DNA of 64,000 bases from Sphingomonas sabuli (lineage in GTDB: Bacteria > Pseudomonadota > Alphaproteobacteria > Sphingomonadales > Sphingomonadaceae): positions 2,252,001 to 2,316,000 of the forward strand of contig NZ_CP060697.1 of the NCBI RefSeq assembly GCF_014352855.1, read 5' to 3'. The position numbers were made by a program, and so were the translations under genes. The notes under the pieces are model-generated. The model was not told where the DNA came from, did not search any database, and worked only from the letters and a program-made list of their open reading frames with translations. Numbering within the stretch: position 1 is the first letter of the stretch; every line of letters begins with the position of its first letter. Of this stretch, positions 55,622 to 62,851 are shown piece by piece.

Positions 55622-55834
55622 TCAGAGGGGTATTTGGAAGACGGCCCGTTGATTTTCGTCCACCACCCGTAGCCAACCAATATAGGGTGGTTTGCCGGCC
55701 AGAACGCGCGCTTCCCAGAGGTCGACGATGTGGGCGGCGGCGTGTCTTCTTACCGTCTCAATGTGCGGCAGGTCTGTGCCCACTAGATCGGGGATTGTGC
55801 CGTCATCCGCGTGCACATTAAGAAAATACCTCAC
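55622..55834 (-). CDS. DUF6894-family small protein
   Basis: A 70-residue protein (MRYFLNVHADDGTIPDLVGT, ...WLRVVDENQRAVFQIPL) of a family common in Rhizobiales and Sphingomonadales and of unknown function. The MRYFLNV start, the central helix (ETVRRHAAAHIVDLW) and the RVVDENQRAVFQIP end are conserved features. It lies downstream of the Hsp20 gene on the same strand, separated by a strong terminator, so it probably has its own transcript. The 154 bases towards the hybrid kinase show nothing recognisable. Confidence 0.75.
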   Translation of the reverse strand: MRYFLNVHADDGTIPDLVGTDLPHIETVRRHAAAHIVDLWEARVLAGKPPYIGWLRVVDENQRAVFQIPL

Positions 55835-55847
55835 GTCTGTCGTCCTG

Positions 55848-55881
55848 AAAACGGCAGGCCCCAGGGGAGGCCGGGGCCTGC
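55848..55881 (-). terminator. Intrinsic terminator after hsp20
   Basis: The arms GCAGGCCCC (55854-55862) and GGGGCCTGC (55873-55881) form a 9-bp perfect stem with a 10-base loop. On the minus strand the hairpin is followed by CGTTTT (T-tract complement of 55848-55851). It starts just past the hsp20 stop at 55889. Confidence 0.8.
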
Positions 55882-55888
55882 GCAGAAA

Positions 55889-56386
55889 TCAAGCGTCCTG
55901 TAATTGCTTCGATGCTCTCTTTGGCCGTCCAGCATCGCGGGAAGGGGCGTCAAGCCGCCTGGTCTCGCCGCTGCCAATGCCTATCTTGCGCGGCTTCATC
56001 GCCTCAGGGATTTCCCTGATGAGCTCAATCGACAAAAGTCCGTCGTTCAAGTCGGCACTTGTGACCATGATGTGATCGGCCAAGCCGAAGCGGCGTTCGA
56101 ACGAGCGGTTAGCAATGCCGCGATGGATATAGGTCGCATCGCCATCCTCGCGCTTTTGACCGCTGACGATCAGCTGGTTTTGATGCGCGGTGATATCGAT
56201 CTCATCCTGCGAGAATCCGGCCACCGCAAGCGAAATGCGGAACTGATTATCGCCGAGCTTGATGAGATCGAATGGCGGGTAGTTATCCTGCGACTGACCC
56301 GAAGCGCTGTTCTCCAGCAATTCGAAGAGACGGTCGAAGCCAACCGTGGAGCGCCGGAAGGGCGCGAAGTCGAAAGCACTTGGCAT
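55889..56386 (-). CDS. Hsp20/alpha-crystallin small heat-shock protein
   Basis: A 165-residue IbpA-type small heat-shock protein, an ATP-independent holdase that binds unfolding proteins. The alpha-crystallin domain runs from PPFDLIKLGDNQFRISLAV through DEIDITAHQNQLIVSGQK to NRSFERRFGLADHI and the GLLSIELIREIPE strand. The C-terminal tail has the usual I-x-I-like motif region (RKIGIGSG). The start at 56386 (MPSAFDFAPF) has GGAGG nearby. The promoter region carries sigma-32-like elements, and a terminator follows the stop, so this is a monocistronic heat-shock gene. Confidence 0.92.
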   Translation of the reverse strand: MPSAFDFAPFRRSTVGFDRLFELLENSASGQSQDNYPPFDLIKLGDNQFRISLAVAGFSQDEIDITAHQNQLIVSGQKREDGDATYIHRGIANRSFERRFGLADHIMVTSADLNDGLLSIELIREIPEAMKPRKIGIGSGETRRLDAPSRDAGRPKRASKQLQDA

Positions 56387-56471
56387 TTTCCATGTCCTCC
56401 ATCTGAAGCGACTGGCGGACTCCGGCACGAGGCCGAGGCCCGTCACCGGGCCCGATGTGGCACCCGGCGGC

Positions 56472-56503
56472 GGGGAAATAATTACGACATTTCAAGTTTC
56501 AAG
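56472..56503 (-). promoter_or_regulatory. Heat-shock (RpoH-type) promoter candidate for hsp20
   Basis: On the minus strand CTTGAAA (complement of 56490-56496) is followed after 14 bases by CCCC (complement of 56472-56475), matching the sigma-32 consensus CTTGAA - N11-16 - CCCCAT in its core. A second CTTGAAA lies immediately upstream (56497-56503). It is 86-117 bases before the hsp20 start. Confidence 0.65.
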
Positions 56504-56605
56504 AGGGCCCGTGCAGGTCTCAAATCGACCCTCAAACGACTGTAAGAAGACCGTTTGCTAACGGCCAACATCAGCCGAAAGCGATTCCGATCAGGTTACC
56601 GCTGT

Positions 56606-58177
56606 TTAAACTTGATCAGCCCATGCAAGTGAAACCCGTTCCGCAGCAAGTAGCTCGAGAGACTCCGAGCGCTTCCCTTTCAGAATTGCTTTCTGGACCG
56701 CCGGCGCGAGAAGTCCCAGGGCCATGACACGCCGCTGGCGCTGCCATGAGGGTGCTCTCGCCCGACGGTGTTCCTGTGGTTCTGTCGGCGACATCGAATG
56801 CTCCCGCAGAAGCCGGTGCGCGGACCGGAGCAGCGAAATCGCATCGCCATTCGCGGCCTCGACCGCGACGCGACCGATTAATCTGCCCCCGCGGAAGACG
56901 GGCTGCCGGTCAACGACAGTGCGGAGAAGGTTGCCCTCGATGGCGACGCGATGCGGTTCAATATGCGCCTGCAGACGCGAAGTTGCCCCCGCTGCAGGTT
57001 CGTGCGGCTCCAGTAGCGCGCCGGCGTCAACCACAATTTGGATGCTCCGATCGCGCAGTTCGACGCGATCGAGCAGCGACAGCGCATCCTCGGAGGTGAC
57101 ACTCCGCTGGAAGAGGCTGGAGAGCGTGTGGAGCACAAGCCGCTCCAGGCGCGCAGCGGGAACCCTTCTCGCCGGCTTGGGGCTGTCTGGCCCGGGATCC
57201 AGCGAGCCCGACACATAGTAGCGGTAGAGCCTGCCGCCGCGCCCGTAGCTGAAGCTGGTCGTCATGACCTTGCCATCAGCGTCGCGAGCAAAACCAGCCA
57301 GCCAACACTCGTCCTTGCGCTTCGGTGCCTCACGCCGCTTCTTTCGATTCTCGGCAAGCGCCGCCTGGACCTCGTCGAACAGCTGCTTGCTCACGATCGC
57401 CTCGTGCTCGCCGTCGTGCACTACACCGCGGTGGACGATCTCGCCGAGGTAGAGGCGGTTCTGCAGCAGATAGTAGAGCGCGCCGCAGCTGAACGGTTTG
57501 CCGCCATGCTCCTTGCCCGAGCGCGACGTCCATCGCTTCGAGAGGATTCCGTCGCGGCGCAGCTCTTTCATCAGCGCCACGCCTGACCCGAGGCCGAGAT
57601 AGCGGGTGAAGATGTGCCGCACCTGGTCGGCCTCCGCCGTGTTCACCACCAGTCGGCGTTCCTGGAGATCGTAGCCGAGCGGGATGTTCCCGCCCATCCA
57701 CATGCCCTTGGCTTTCGACGCGGCAATCTTGTCGCGAATGCGCTCGCCGGTGACCTCGCGCTCGAACTGCGCGAACGACAACAGCACGTTGAGCGTCAGC
57801 CGACCCATGCTGGTCGTGGTGTTGAAGGCTTGGGTTATGCTGACGAACGAGACTCCTCGCGCGTCCAGGCGTTCAACGATCTTCGCGAAGTCCATCAGCG
57901 AGCGGGTGAGCCGGTCCACCTTGTAGACGACAATGATGTCGACCTTGCCGGCGTCGATGTCGGCAAGGAGGCGCTGCATCGCGGGCCGATCGAGATTGCC
58001 GCCGGAATAGCCGCCGTCGTCGTAGCGGGCGGGGAGGCCGTTCCAGCCTTCGCCGGTCTGCGAGCGGATGTAGGCCTCGCAGGCCTCGCGTTGCGCGTCG
58101 AGGCTGTTGAACTCCTGCTCAAGGCCCTCTTCGGTCGATTTGCGCGTGTAGATCGCGCAGCGAACTCGCTTGGTCAC
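56606..58177 (-). CDS. Large serine recombinase of the accessory island
   Basis: A 523-residue large serine recombinase. The catalytic Ser lies in CAIYTRKSTEEGLEQEF. The domain continues with GGYSGGNLDRPAMQRLL, VYKVDRLTRSLMDFAKI, the AQFEREVTGERIRDKI helix, then the recombinase domain (GGNIPLGYDLQERRL, and LYYLLQNRLYLGEIVH). It is clearly related to, but distinct from, the recombinase at 35551. Its GTG start overlaps the DUF2924 stop (GTGA). DUF3489-DUF2924-recombinase runs are common in alphaproteobacteria. No att-like repeat was found around it, so its element boundaries are unknown. Confidence 0.92.
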   Translation of the reverse strand: MTKRVRCAIYTRKSTEEGLEQEFNSLDAQREACEAYIRSQTGEGWNGLPARYDDGGYSGGNLDRPAMQRLLADIDAGKVDIIVVYKVDRLTRSLMDFAKIVERLDARGVSFVSITQAFNTTTSMGRLTLNVLLSFAQFEREVTGERIRDKIAASKAKGMWMGGNIPLGYDLQERRLVVNTAEADQVRHIFTRYLGLGSGVALMKELRRDGILSKRWTSRSGKEHGGKPFSCGALYYLLQNRLYLGEIVHRGVVHDGEHEAIVSKQLFDEVQAALAENRKKRREAPKRKDECWLAGFARDADGKVMTTSFSYGRGGRLYRYYVSGSLDPGPDSPKPARRVPAARLERLVLHTLSSLFQRSVTSEDALSLLDRVELRDRSIQIVVDAGALLEPHEPAAGATSRLQAHIEPHRVAIEGNLLRTVVDRQPVFRGGRLIGRVAVEAANGDAISLLRSAHRLLREHSMSPTEPQEHRRARAPSWQRQRRVMALGLLAPAVQKAILKGKRSESLELLAAERVSLAWADQV

Positions 58178-58587
58178 TTCGGCTGTTCTCGAAGCCCGAA
58201 GAACCTGAGGCCGTTCCAGCGCGTGCCGGTGATCTCCCGCGCAACCTGTGACAGGCTGCGATAATCGTGGTCGTCATACCTGAACCCGCTTTCCAAGACG
58301 TCGACCTCGTGACGCCGGCCCTGCCATTCGCGCGACAGTCGCGTGCCGGGCTCCAGCACGGGTGTGGGCGGCGGGAGTGTCTCAGCGTTCAGCAGGCGAA
58401 TCGTTGCCGCATCAAGCCCGCCGAACGCATCCGCCTGGATTTTCCACGCAAGCAGTCGCGCGAGCAATTCCGTCGAGCGCATCTTCGGCGGCTCGCCGTA
58501 GCGCCTGCGCCATTCGTCTCTCAGACCATGGAGGTCGAGCGCCTCGAGCGCTCGAACCTCCGCTGTTATCCGATCGGCCTTCTTCAC
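58174..58587 (-). CDS. DUF2924 protein
   Basis: A 137-residue protein of the DUF2924 family: ALDLHGLRDEWRRRYGEPPK at the N-terminus, LLARLLAWKIQADAFGGLD, and the C-terminal GFRYDDHDYRSLSQVAREITGTRWNG. The family nearly always lies beside serine recombinases in alphaproteobacterial islands. The last region (RSLSQVAREITGTRWNG) resembles short DNA-binding or recombination-accessory segments. The GTG start overlaps the DUF3489 stop, and its own stop overlaps the recombinase GTG, so the three genes are tightly coupled. Accessory function in recombination is inferred from context. Confidence 0.85.
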   Translation of the reverse strand: MKKADRITAEVRALEALDLHGLRDEWRRRYGEPPKMRSTELLARLLAWKIQADAFGGLDAATIRLLNAETLPPPTPVLEPGTRLSREWQGRRHEVDVLESGFRYDDHDYRSLSQVAREITGTRWNGLRFFGLREQPK

Positions 58588-58829
58588 GCGACCGGCTCGG
58601 CTCTGATCGAATAGCGCGTTGCGCCATCGACCTTCCGTTTGTCGATCGTGAAGCCTTTCTTGCGCAGGCCGGTGAACGCTGCGCGCGCGCTGTGCCGAAG
58701 CCAGCCAGTCGCTTCCACGATCTCGTCGAGTGTGGCACCGCCGTCGCGCCGGAGCATTTCGAGCGCGGTGTCTTTCGTGCTCGGCTGCTTAGCCGATGCC
58801 TGTCGCTTGTTCGCTTTTCCTTTGGTCAT
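58584..58829 (-). CDS. DUF3489 protein
   Basis: An 81-residue, basic protein of the DUF3489 family, probably winged-helix-like: DTALEMLRRDGGATLDEIVE, ATGWLRHSARAAFTGLRKKG, and FTIDKRKVDGATRYSI. The pattern suggests a small DNA-binding protein, plausibly a regulator or recombination directionality factor of the adjacent recombinase. It starts with ATG 58829 and ends in a GTGA overlap with DUF2924. The 148 bases upstream (to the DUF5681 gene) contain no recognised feature. Confidence 0.8.
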   Translation of the reverse strand: MTKGKANKRQASAKQPSTKDTALEMLRRDGGATLDEIVEATGWLRHSARAAFTGLRKKGFTIDKRKVDGATRYSIRAEPVA

Positions 58830-58977
58830 TGTGGGCGTCCTCTGTCGTGGGCCAGCATGATTGCTGTCCCACCACCCACAGCCCCGCCGGTCGCGCCGGC
58901 TAGGGCGGCGGCCGCATCAGCGACCGCGATTCACATGAACAGCAATGCTCGCTTTGCGGTCGAAGTCGAGTTGGTTT

Positions 58978-59748
58978 TCAAGCGGCCTCAGACTCGGAAT
59001 CGTCACCGTCTTCTTCCTCGTTGTCAGCAACCCGGGCACGACCTTCCAACTTGGCTTGATAGCGTTCCGGCAGCGCGTCGTTGATCTTGTCGAAAATCCT
59101 TTGCTCGAAGAGGCGCCAGTCTCGGTAGCGCTCTGCGTACTCAGGTTCTTCTTTTTCGAGGCGAGCGTATTCGAGAACCTCTCCCTGAGCTTCGTTGCGG
59201 CGCGCGATCAACTCGTCCCACTTTGCCTTTTCTTCTTTAGTCATCGGACCCGCGATTCGAAAAGAACCACTGCGATAGTCGATCAGGACGTCATCCGGAT
59301 GTGGGAGCGGCTGGGGATCGGGAAGGCCAAGCTTCTTGCAGCGCTCGATTTCCTGGTTCCATTTCACTTTGTACTCGGTGAACGACTCCATCAGCTCATA
59401 CTGAGCCTGGAACTGCTCCTTCTCGATGTTCTGCACCAGCTGTGCGAGTGTCTTTTGAGCGAAGCGATTACCCTTCACCGCGGCTACGCCCATGGCGCGA
59501 AACACTGCCTGGATCGCCGGCAGCTCGATCAGAGTATCACCCTCGCGCAGGACCACGGGGCGATATGCTTCGGCCAGCAACATGTCCTGCGTCGGTCTGT
59601 CGGAGCCTTTCAGTGGGGTTTTGTTTTTCGCTCCCTTTGGACGACCACGCGGATTGCCCGACACTCCCTTTTGGAACCGGTGTTCGGCGGGCGGCTTGCC
59701 GTAGCCGACGAGGTACCCCTTACTCGTTTCCTTGTCGTCTCTGCTCAT
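58978..59748 (-). CDS. DUF5681-domain protein
   Basis: A 256-residue, highly charged protein. The N-terminal YGKPPAEHRFQKGVSGNPRG followed by RPKGAKNKTPL is the DUF5681 signature, a short basic segment commonly found in phage-type and methylase-associated island genes. The rest is helical and rich in Glu/Lys with an acidic C-terminus (NEEEDGDDSESEAA). Its ATG overlaps the methyltransferase stop (ATGA), so the two are co-expressed. In other genomes DUF5681 proteins often neighbour terminase or methylase genes; the biochemical function is unknown. Confidence 0.75.
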   Translation of the reverse strand: MSRDDKETSKGYLVGYGKPPAEHRFQKGVSGNPRGRPKGAKNKTPLKGSDRPTQDMLLAEAYRPVVLREGDTLIELPAIQAVFRAMGVAAVKGNRFAQKTLAQLVQNIEKEQFQAQYELMESFTEYKVKWNQEIERCKKLGLPDPQPLPHPDDVLIDYRSGSFRIAGPMTKEEKAKWDELIARRNEAQGEVLEYARLEKEEPEYAERYRDWRLFEQRIFDKINDALPERYQAKLEGRARVADNEEEDGDDSESEAA

Positions 59749-61073
59749 GCGGCCGCTCCCAACTCAGGAGCGGAACGTTGCTCGGCGACATCCTCGAAGC
59801 AGTCGCGTCCTGCCAGCTTTGCACGCTTGCCAGTGAACTTTTCCCATCGGCGGATGATCGTGTCGCAATACGCGGGATCGAATTCGATTAGGCGGGCGCA
59901 GCGACCGGTCTTTTCGGCAGCAATCAAGGTTGAACCCGAGCCCCCGAAGCAATCGAGAACGATCTCGCCGCGCCGGCTGCAGTCGCGGATCGCGTCGGCG
60001 ATCAGCGCCACGGGCTTTACCGTTGGGTGCATTGCCAGCTCTTCGTTGCGCGAGGCGGTCGGGCTGCTAATGCCTGCATAATCCCAAACGTTCGTTCGGT
60101 AGCGACCGGTCTCACCCAGGCCGAAGCTATTGGTGTGCGGGGCAGTGCCGATCTTGAACACGAATACGAGCTCGTGCTTGGAACGATAGAAGGCACCCAT
60201 CCCGCCGTTGGTTTTGTTCCATACACACAGGTTCTTGAACTCGGTGAACGCCGAGCGCCCGGCAGTGACCAACTCGCCCATGTGCCGCCAGTCCATGCAG
60301 ACATAAGCAATGGCACCGTCGCGGCAGCACTTTGCGGCGTTGCCGAGGGTCTCGGTCAGGAACTGGGTGAAGGCAGTCTCGGACATCTCGCCGGCGCCCA
60401 TTGCAAACTCGCGGTGGCGAACCTGGCCCAGTCCGCAGACGTGGCCGTCGATCGGCACGTTGTAGGGCGGGTCAGTGAAGACGAGATCGGCGCTCGCTCC
60501 GTCCAAGAGCAACGCGAAATGGTCCGCTTTCCGGGAGTCACCGCAGAGCAGACGATGGCGGCCCAGGTGCCAGAGATCACCCTGTCGGCTAACCGTCACC
60601 TCCGCAATCGGGGGAACTTCGTCTTCGGGCTGATCCGCACCGTCAGCAGAGCTTTCGCTTGCGGCGTCGAGCACCAGGTCGATTTCCGCGAGCGAGAAAC
60701 CAGTCAGCTCGACGTCAAACTCGAGGTCTACGAGTGCCTGCAGCTCGATCGCCAGTATCTCGCGGTCCCATCCAGCATTGAGAGCCAGCTTGTTGTCCGC
60801 GAGAACGTAGGCACGCCGTTCGTCTGGACTGAGATGCGACAGCGGCAGTGTCGAGACCTCTTCGAGCCCGAGCAGCTTGGCGGCTGCAAGACGGCCGTGA
60901 CCGGCGATGACTGACCCGTCGTCGGCGATGAGGATCGGGTTCGTGAATCCGAACCGTTCAATCGAATCAGCGATCTGTCGGATCTGTTTTTTGGAGTGTG
61001 TTCGAGCGTTGCGCTCGTACGGTCTTAGCTCAGAGACTTTTCTGTACGCGATTGCGACACGTGTATTCGACAC
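59745..61073 (-). CDS. ParB-domain DNA methyltransferase (beta-class, probably N6-adenine)
   Basis: A 442-residue fusion. Residues 5-110 form a ParB/Srx-like domain (RNARTHSKKQIRQIADSIER, VIAGHGRLAAAKLLGLEEV). A site-specific DNA methyltransferase follows, with catalytic motif IV VFTDPPYNVPIDG (DPPY suggests adenine N6) placed before the SAM-binding motif LDCFGGSGSTLIAAE, the order of the beta class as in CcrM. A variable target-recognition region lies between. There is no adjacent restriction enzyme gene. The start is GTG 61073; no ATG is available upstream. It is the first gene of the island operon. The recognition sequence cannot be read. Confidence 0.9.
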   Translation of the reverse strand: MSNTRVAIAYRKVSELRPYERNARTHSKKQIRQIADSIERFGFTNPILIADDGSVIAGHGRLAAAKLLGLEEVSTLPLSHLSPDERRAYVLADNKLALNAGWDREILAIELQALVDLEFDVELTGFSLAEIDLVLDAASESSADGADQPEDEVPPIAEVTVSRQGDLWHLGRHRLLCGDSRKADHFALLLDGASADLVFTDPPYNVPIDGHVCGLGQVRHREFAMGAGEMSETAFTQFLTETLGNAAKCCRDGAIAYVCMDWRHMGELVTAGRSAFTEFKNLCVWNKTNGGMGAFYRSKHELVFVFKIGTAPHTNSFGLGETGRYRTNVWDYAGISSPTASRNEELAMHPTVKPVALIADAIRDCSRRGEIVLDCFGGSGSTLIAAEKTGRCARLIEFDPAYCDTIIRRWEKFTGKRAKLAGRDCFEDVAEQRSAPELGAAA

Positions 61074-61270
61074 TCTGTTTCCCCCACCGCATTTGCGTCT
61101 CCCCCCTTCCGAAGCCGCATTTCACCCGCAGGATAAGATAGCCAATTTGCGAAACAAAGCAAGAACAAACCAGCTACAAAACAGAACGTCTCGTCGCAAA
61201 TGCCACTCTAATGTTCGCAGGATCCGAACCGCCTCTTAGCAGTCAGTCTGTCGCTGTGACGGTCTGCGCT

Positions 61271-61302
61271 TAGTGTCCGTTTCCGACCCATTGCGGACAC
61301 TA
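61271..61302. repeat. Dispersed repeat copy C within a 9-bp hairpin
   Basis: TAGTGTCCG (61271-61279) and CGGACACTA (61294-61302) form a 9-bp perfect stem with a 14-base loop. The right part, TTTCCGACCCATTGCGGACA, matches the dispersed repeat at 1657 and 2160. The stem overlaps the stop codon of the hydrolase gene, so it may act as a weak terminator. The rest of the 226 bases between 61074 and 61299 shows no gene. Confidence 0.5.
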
Positions 61303-62304
61303 GGGCCCCATCGTCAACTTGAAGAACCTGACCACATCCGCGTTGAACTGCTGATGAAAGGCTGCGCGGGCGAAGCCCTTCGGGTCGCTGCACAGTTCGC
61401 GGGGGCCGATCAAACCACAAGGCATGAGGAACGAGAAATGAACTGCATTCGGGACTGCATGCATTTCCGCCTTCGCTCCGAGTAAATTTGCAATGTGCTT
61501 CGCGTTGGTCGGCAAGGGCACCGTCTGATCAGCAGTGCCACCCCAGAGTTGCACGGGCACATTGACGCCGGACAGGCTTGCCGCGTCGAATGTGAAGCCA
61601 AGGCCGGGCGCCGCCAGGACCGCAGCTCGGATACGTCCGTCTGACGGCCAGGATGTCCGCCGGAAATTCTCGTATCTCTTCGGTAAGGTCGTCTTGCAGA
61701 TGAACTCGGAGTGCGCCGCACACTCAGTATAAATGCGGCTCAGGTCCGGTCTGCCGCCGATGGCGATGAGGCCTGTCGTAGCGCCTGCAGAAAATCCGAA
61801 TATGCCGATCCGTTGTGCATCGACGTGGGCGCGATCCTTCCACGAGGTGAGCGCTCCGTCGATTGTCTTCTGTATGTGCCGCGTGCGGTTCAGGAGCCAC
61901 GGCTCGATGTCGCTTGCTGTTTCGAAGGTGTCGCCGGGATGCGTCGGCGCGATGACGATGAACCCGTTCTCGGCCAACGCAATCGCTGTGTCGGCGTGGC
62001 TTACGGCAGATCCCGCAGTGCCGTGTGAGAATATAATCAGCGGCAGCCGCGCGCCGTCTACCGGACCATTCGTCGCGACGCGTTGCCCGCCGCTCCCCAG
62101 CAGCATGAAGCCGGGTTTGGCTGTCGTTGGATACCAGACGCCGGCAGCAATCCGCGAATGTCCCGGATCGGCAATGGCGATCTGCTGGAAGCCCACCGGC
62201 CGCTTAGGCTCAATTGCTGACTGGTAGACGTAAAGCGCTAGTCCCGCGACGACCAGCAGCAGGACGAGGACGACTCCTCCAAGGATCTTAAGTGCCCGTT
62301 TCAT
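61300..62304 (-). CDS. Alpha/beta hydrolase (PAF-acetylhydrolase/dienelactone-hydrolase-like), membrane-anchored
   Basis: A 334-residue alpha/beta hydrolase with an N-terminal membrane helix (LKILGGVVLVLLLVVAGLALYVY). The nucleophile elbow is GIFGFSAGATTG; the oxyanion/His-Gly region is LIIFSHGTAGS; the catalytic His is probably in VPNAVHFSFLMP near the C-terminus. Four cysteines (ECAAH, FICKT, MPCGL, ELCSD) may form disulfides outside the cytoplasm. Homologues act on esters or lipids; the substrate is unknown. The start at 62304 (MKRALKILGG) overlaps the end of the GNAT gene by 17 bases, consistent with one operon. Confidence 0.8.
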   Translation of the reverse strand: MKRALKILGGVVLVLLLVVAGLALYVYQSAIEPKRPVGFQQIAIADPGHSRIAAGVWYPTTAKPGFMLLGSGGQRVATNGPVDGARLPLIIFSHGTAGSAVSHADTAIALAENGFIVIAPTHPGDTFETASDIEPWLLNRTRHIQKTIDGALTSWKDRAHVDAQRIGIFGFSAGATTGLIAIGGRPDLSRIYTECAAHSEFICKTTLPKRYENFRRTSWPSDGRIRAAVLAAPGLGFTFDAASLSGVNVPVQLWGGTADQTVPLPTNAKHIANLLGAKAEMHAVPNAVHFSFLMPCGLIGPRELCSDPKGFARAAFHQQFNADVVRFFKLTMGP

Positions 62305-62851
62305 CGCGCTTCTCCCCTTCGGCGTAGAGTTGGACGTCGAGTTGCAGGTAGACGCTGTCACAGGGCCGCCCGTTGACGACGTAGGTCGCCGTCTCCCTCC
62401 CGGTTTCCACGAACCCGCACTTTTCGAGAAGCCGAAGGCAGGCGGCGTTGCGCGGGTCTACGTCGGCGGTAAGCTCATCGGAGCCGCGCCGTTTCACATG
62501 TTTGATGTACGCTTGAAGCGCCTCCTTCGCAAAGCCGCGGCCCCAGCAGTGGCGGCTGATGATGAAGCCTAATTCCGGAGGGCGCCAGGTGCCGAGCTTG
62601 CCGATGACGACGCCATCGTACTCAATCACGAACTCATCACTTTCGTGCGCCGCGTCGGCCGCAATCATGCCTGCGAGCCATGCCTCCGTTTGCGAGAGAT
62701 CAACGTGCGGCGGCGTCGACCAAAAGCGCATCACTTCGGCATCCGACATGATCGCGTGAATGGCTGAGAGATCGCAAGCGCGCGCGCGGCGCATGCGTAG
62801 CCGCTCCGTACGAAGCTCCCGGGTGCGATTTGCAGTTGTCACGCGTCGCAT
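62288..62851 (-). CDS. GNAT acetyltransferase, RimJ/RimL type
   Basis: A 187-residue N-acetyltransferase of the RimJ/RimL branch, which usually acetylates protein N-termini or small amines. It has the opening TERLRMRRARACDLSAI, the FWSTPPHVDLSQTEAWLAGM segment, the acetyl-CoA loop region FIISRHCWGRGFAKEALQAYI, and AACLRLLEKCGFVETGR near the end. The start at 62851 (MRRVTTAN) overlaps the end of the MFS gene (62839) by 13 bases; the longer frame is unsupported. It is the middle gene of MFS-GNAT-hydrolase, a grouping that could be a resistance or detoxification operon. Confidence 0.85.
   Translation of the reverse strand: MRRVTTANRTRELRTERLRMRRARACDLSAIHAIMSDAEVMRFWSTPPHVDLSQTEAWLAGMIAADAAHESDEFVIEYDGVVIGKLGTWRPPELGFIISRHCWGRGFAKEALQAYIKHVKRRGSDELTADVDPRNAACLRLLEKCGFVETGRETATYVVNGRPCDSVYLQLDVQLYAEGEKRDETGT

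Noticed and set aside
55531..55821. 96-codon plus-strand frame opposite DUF6894
   Set aside because: Antisense to a recognisable small family; no motif.
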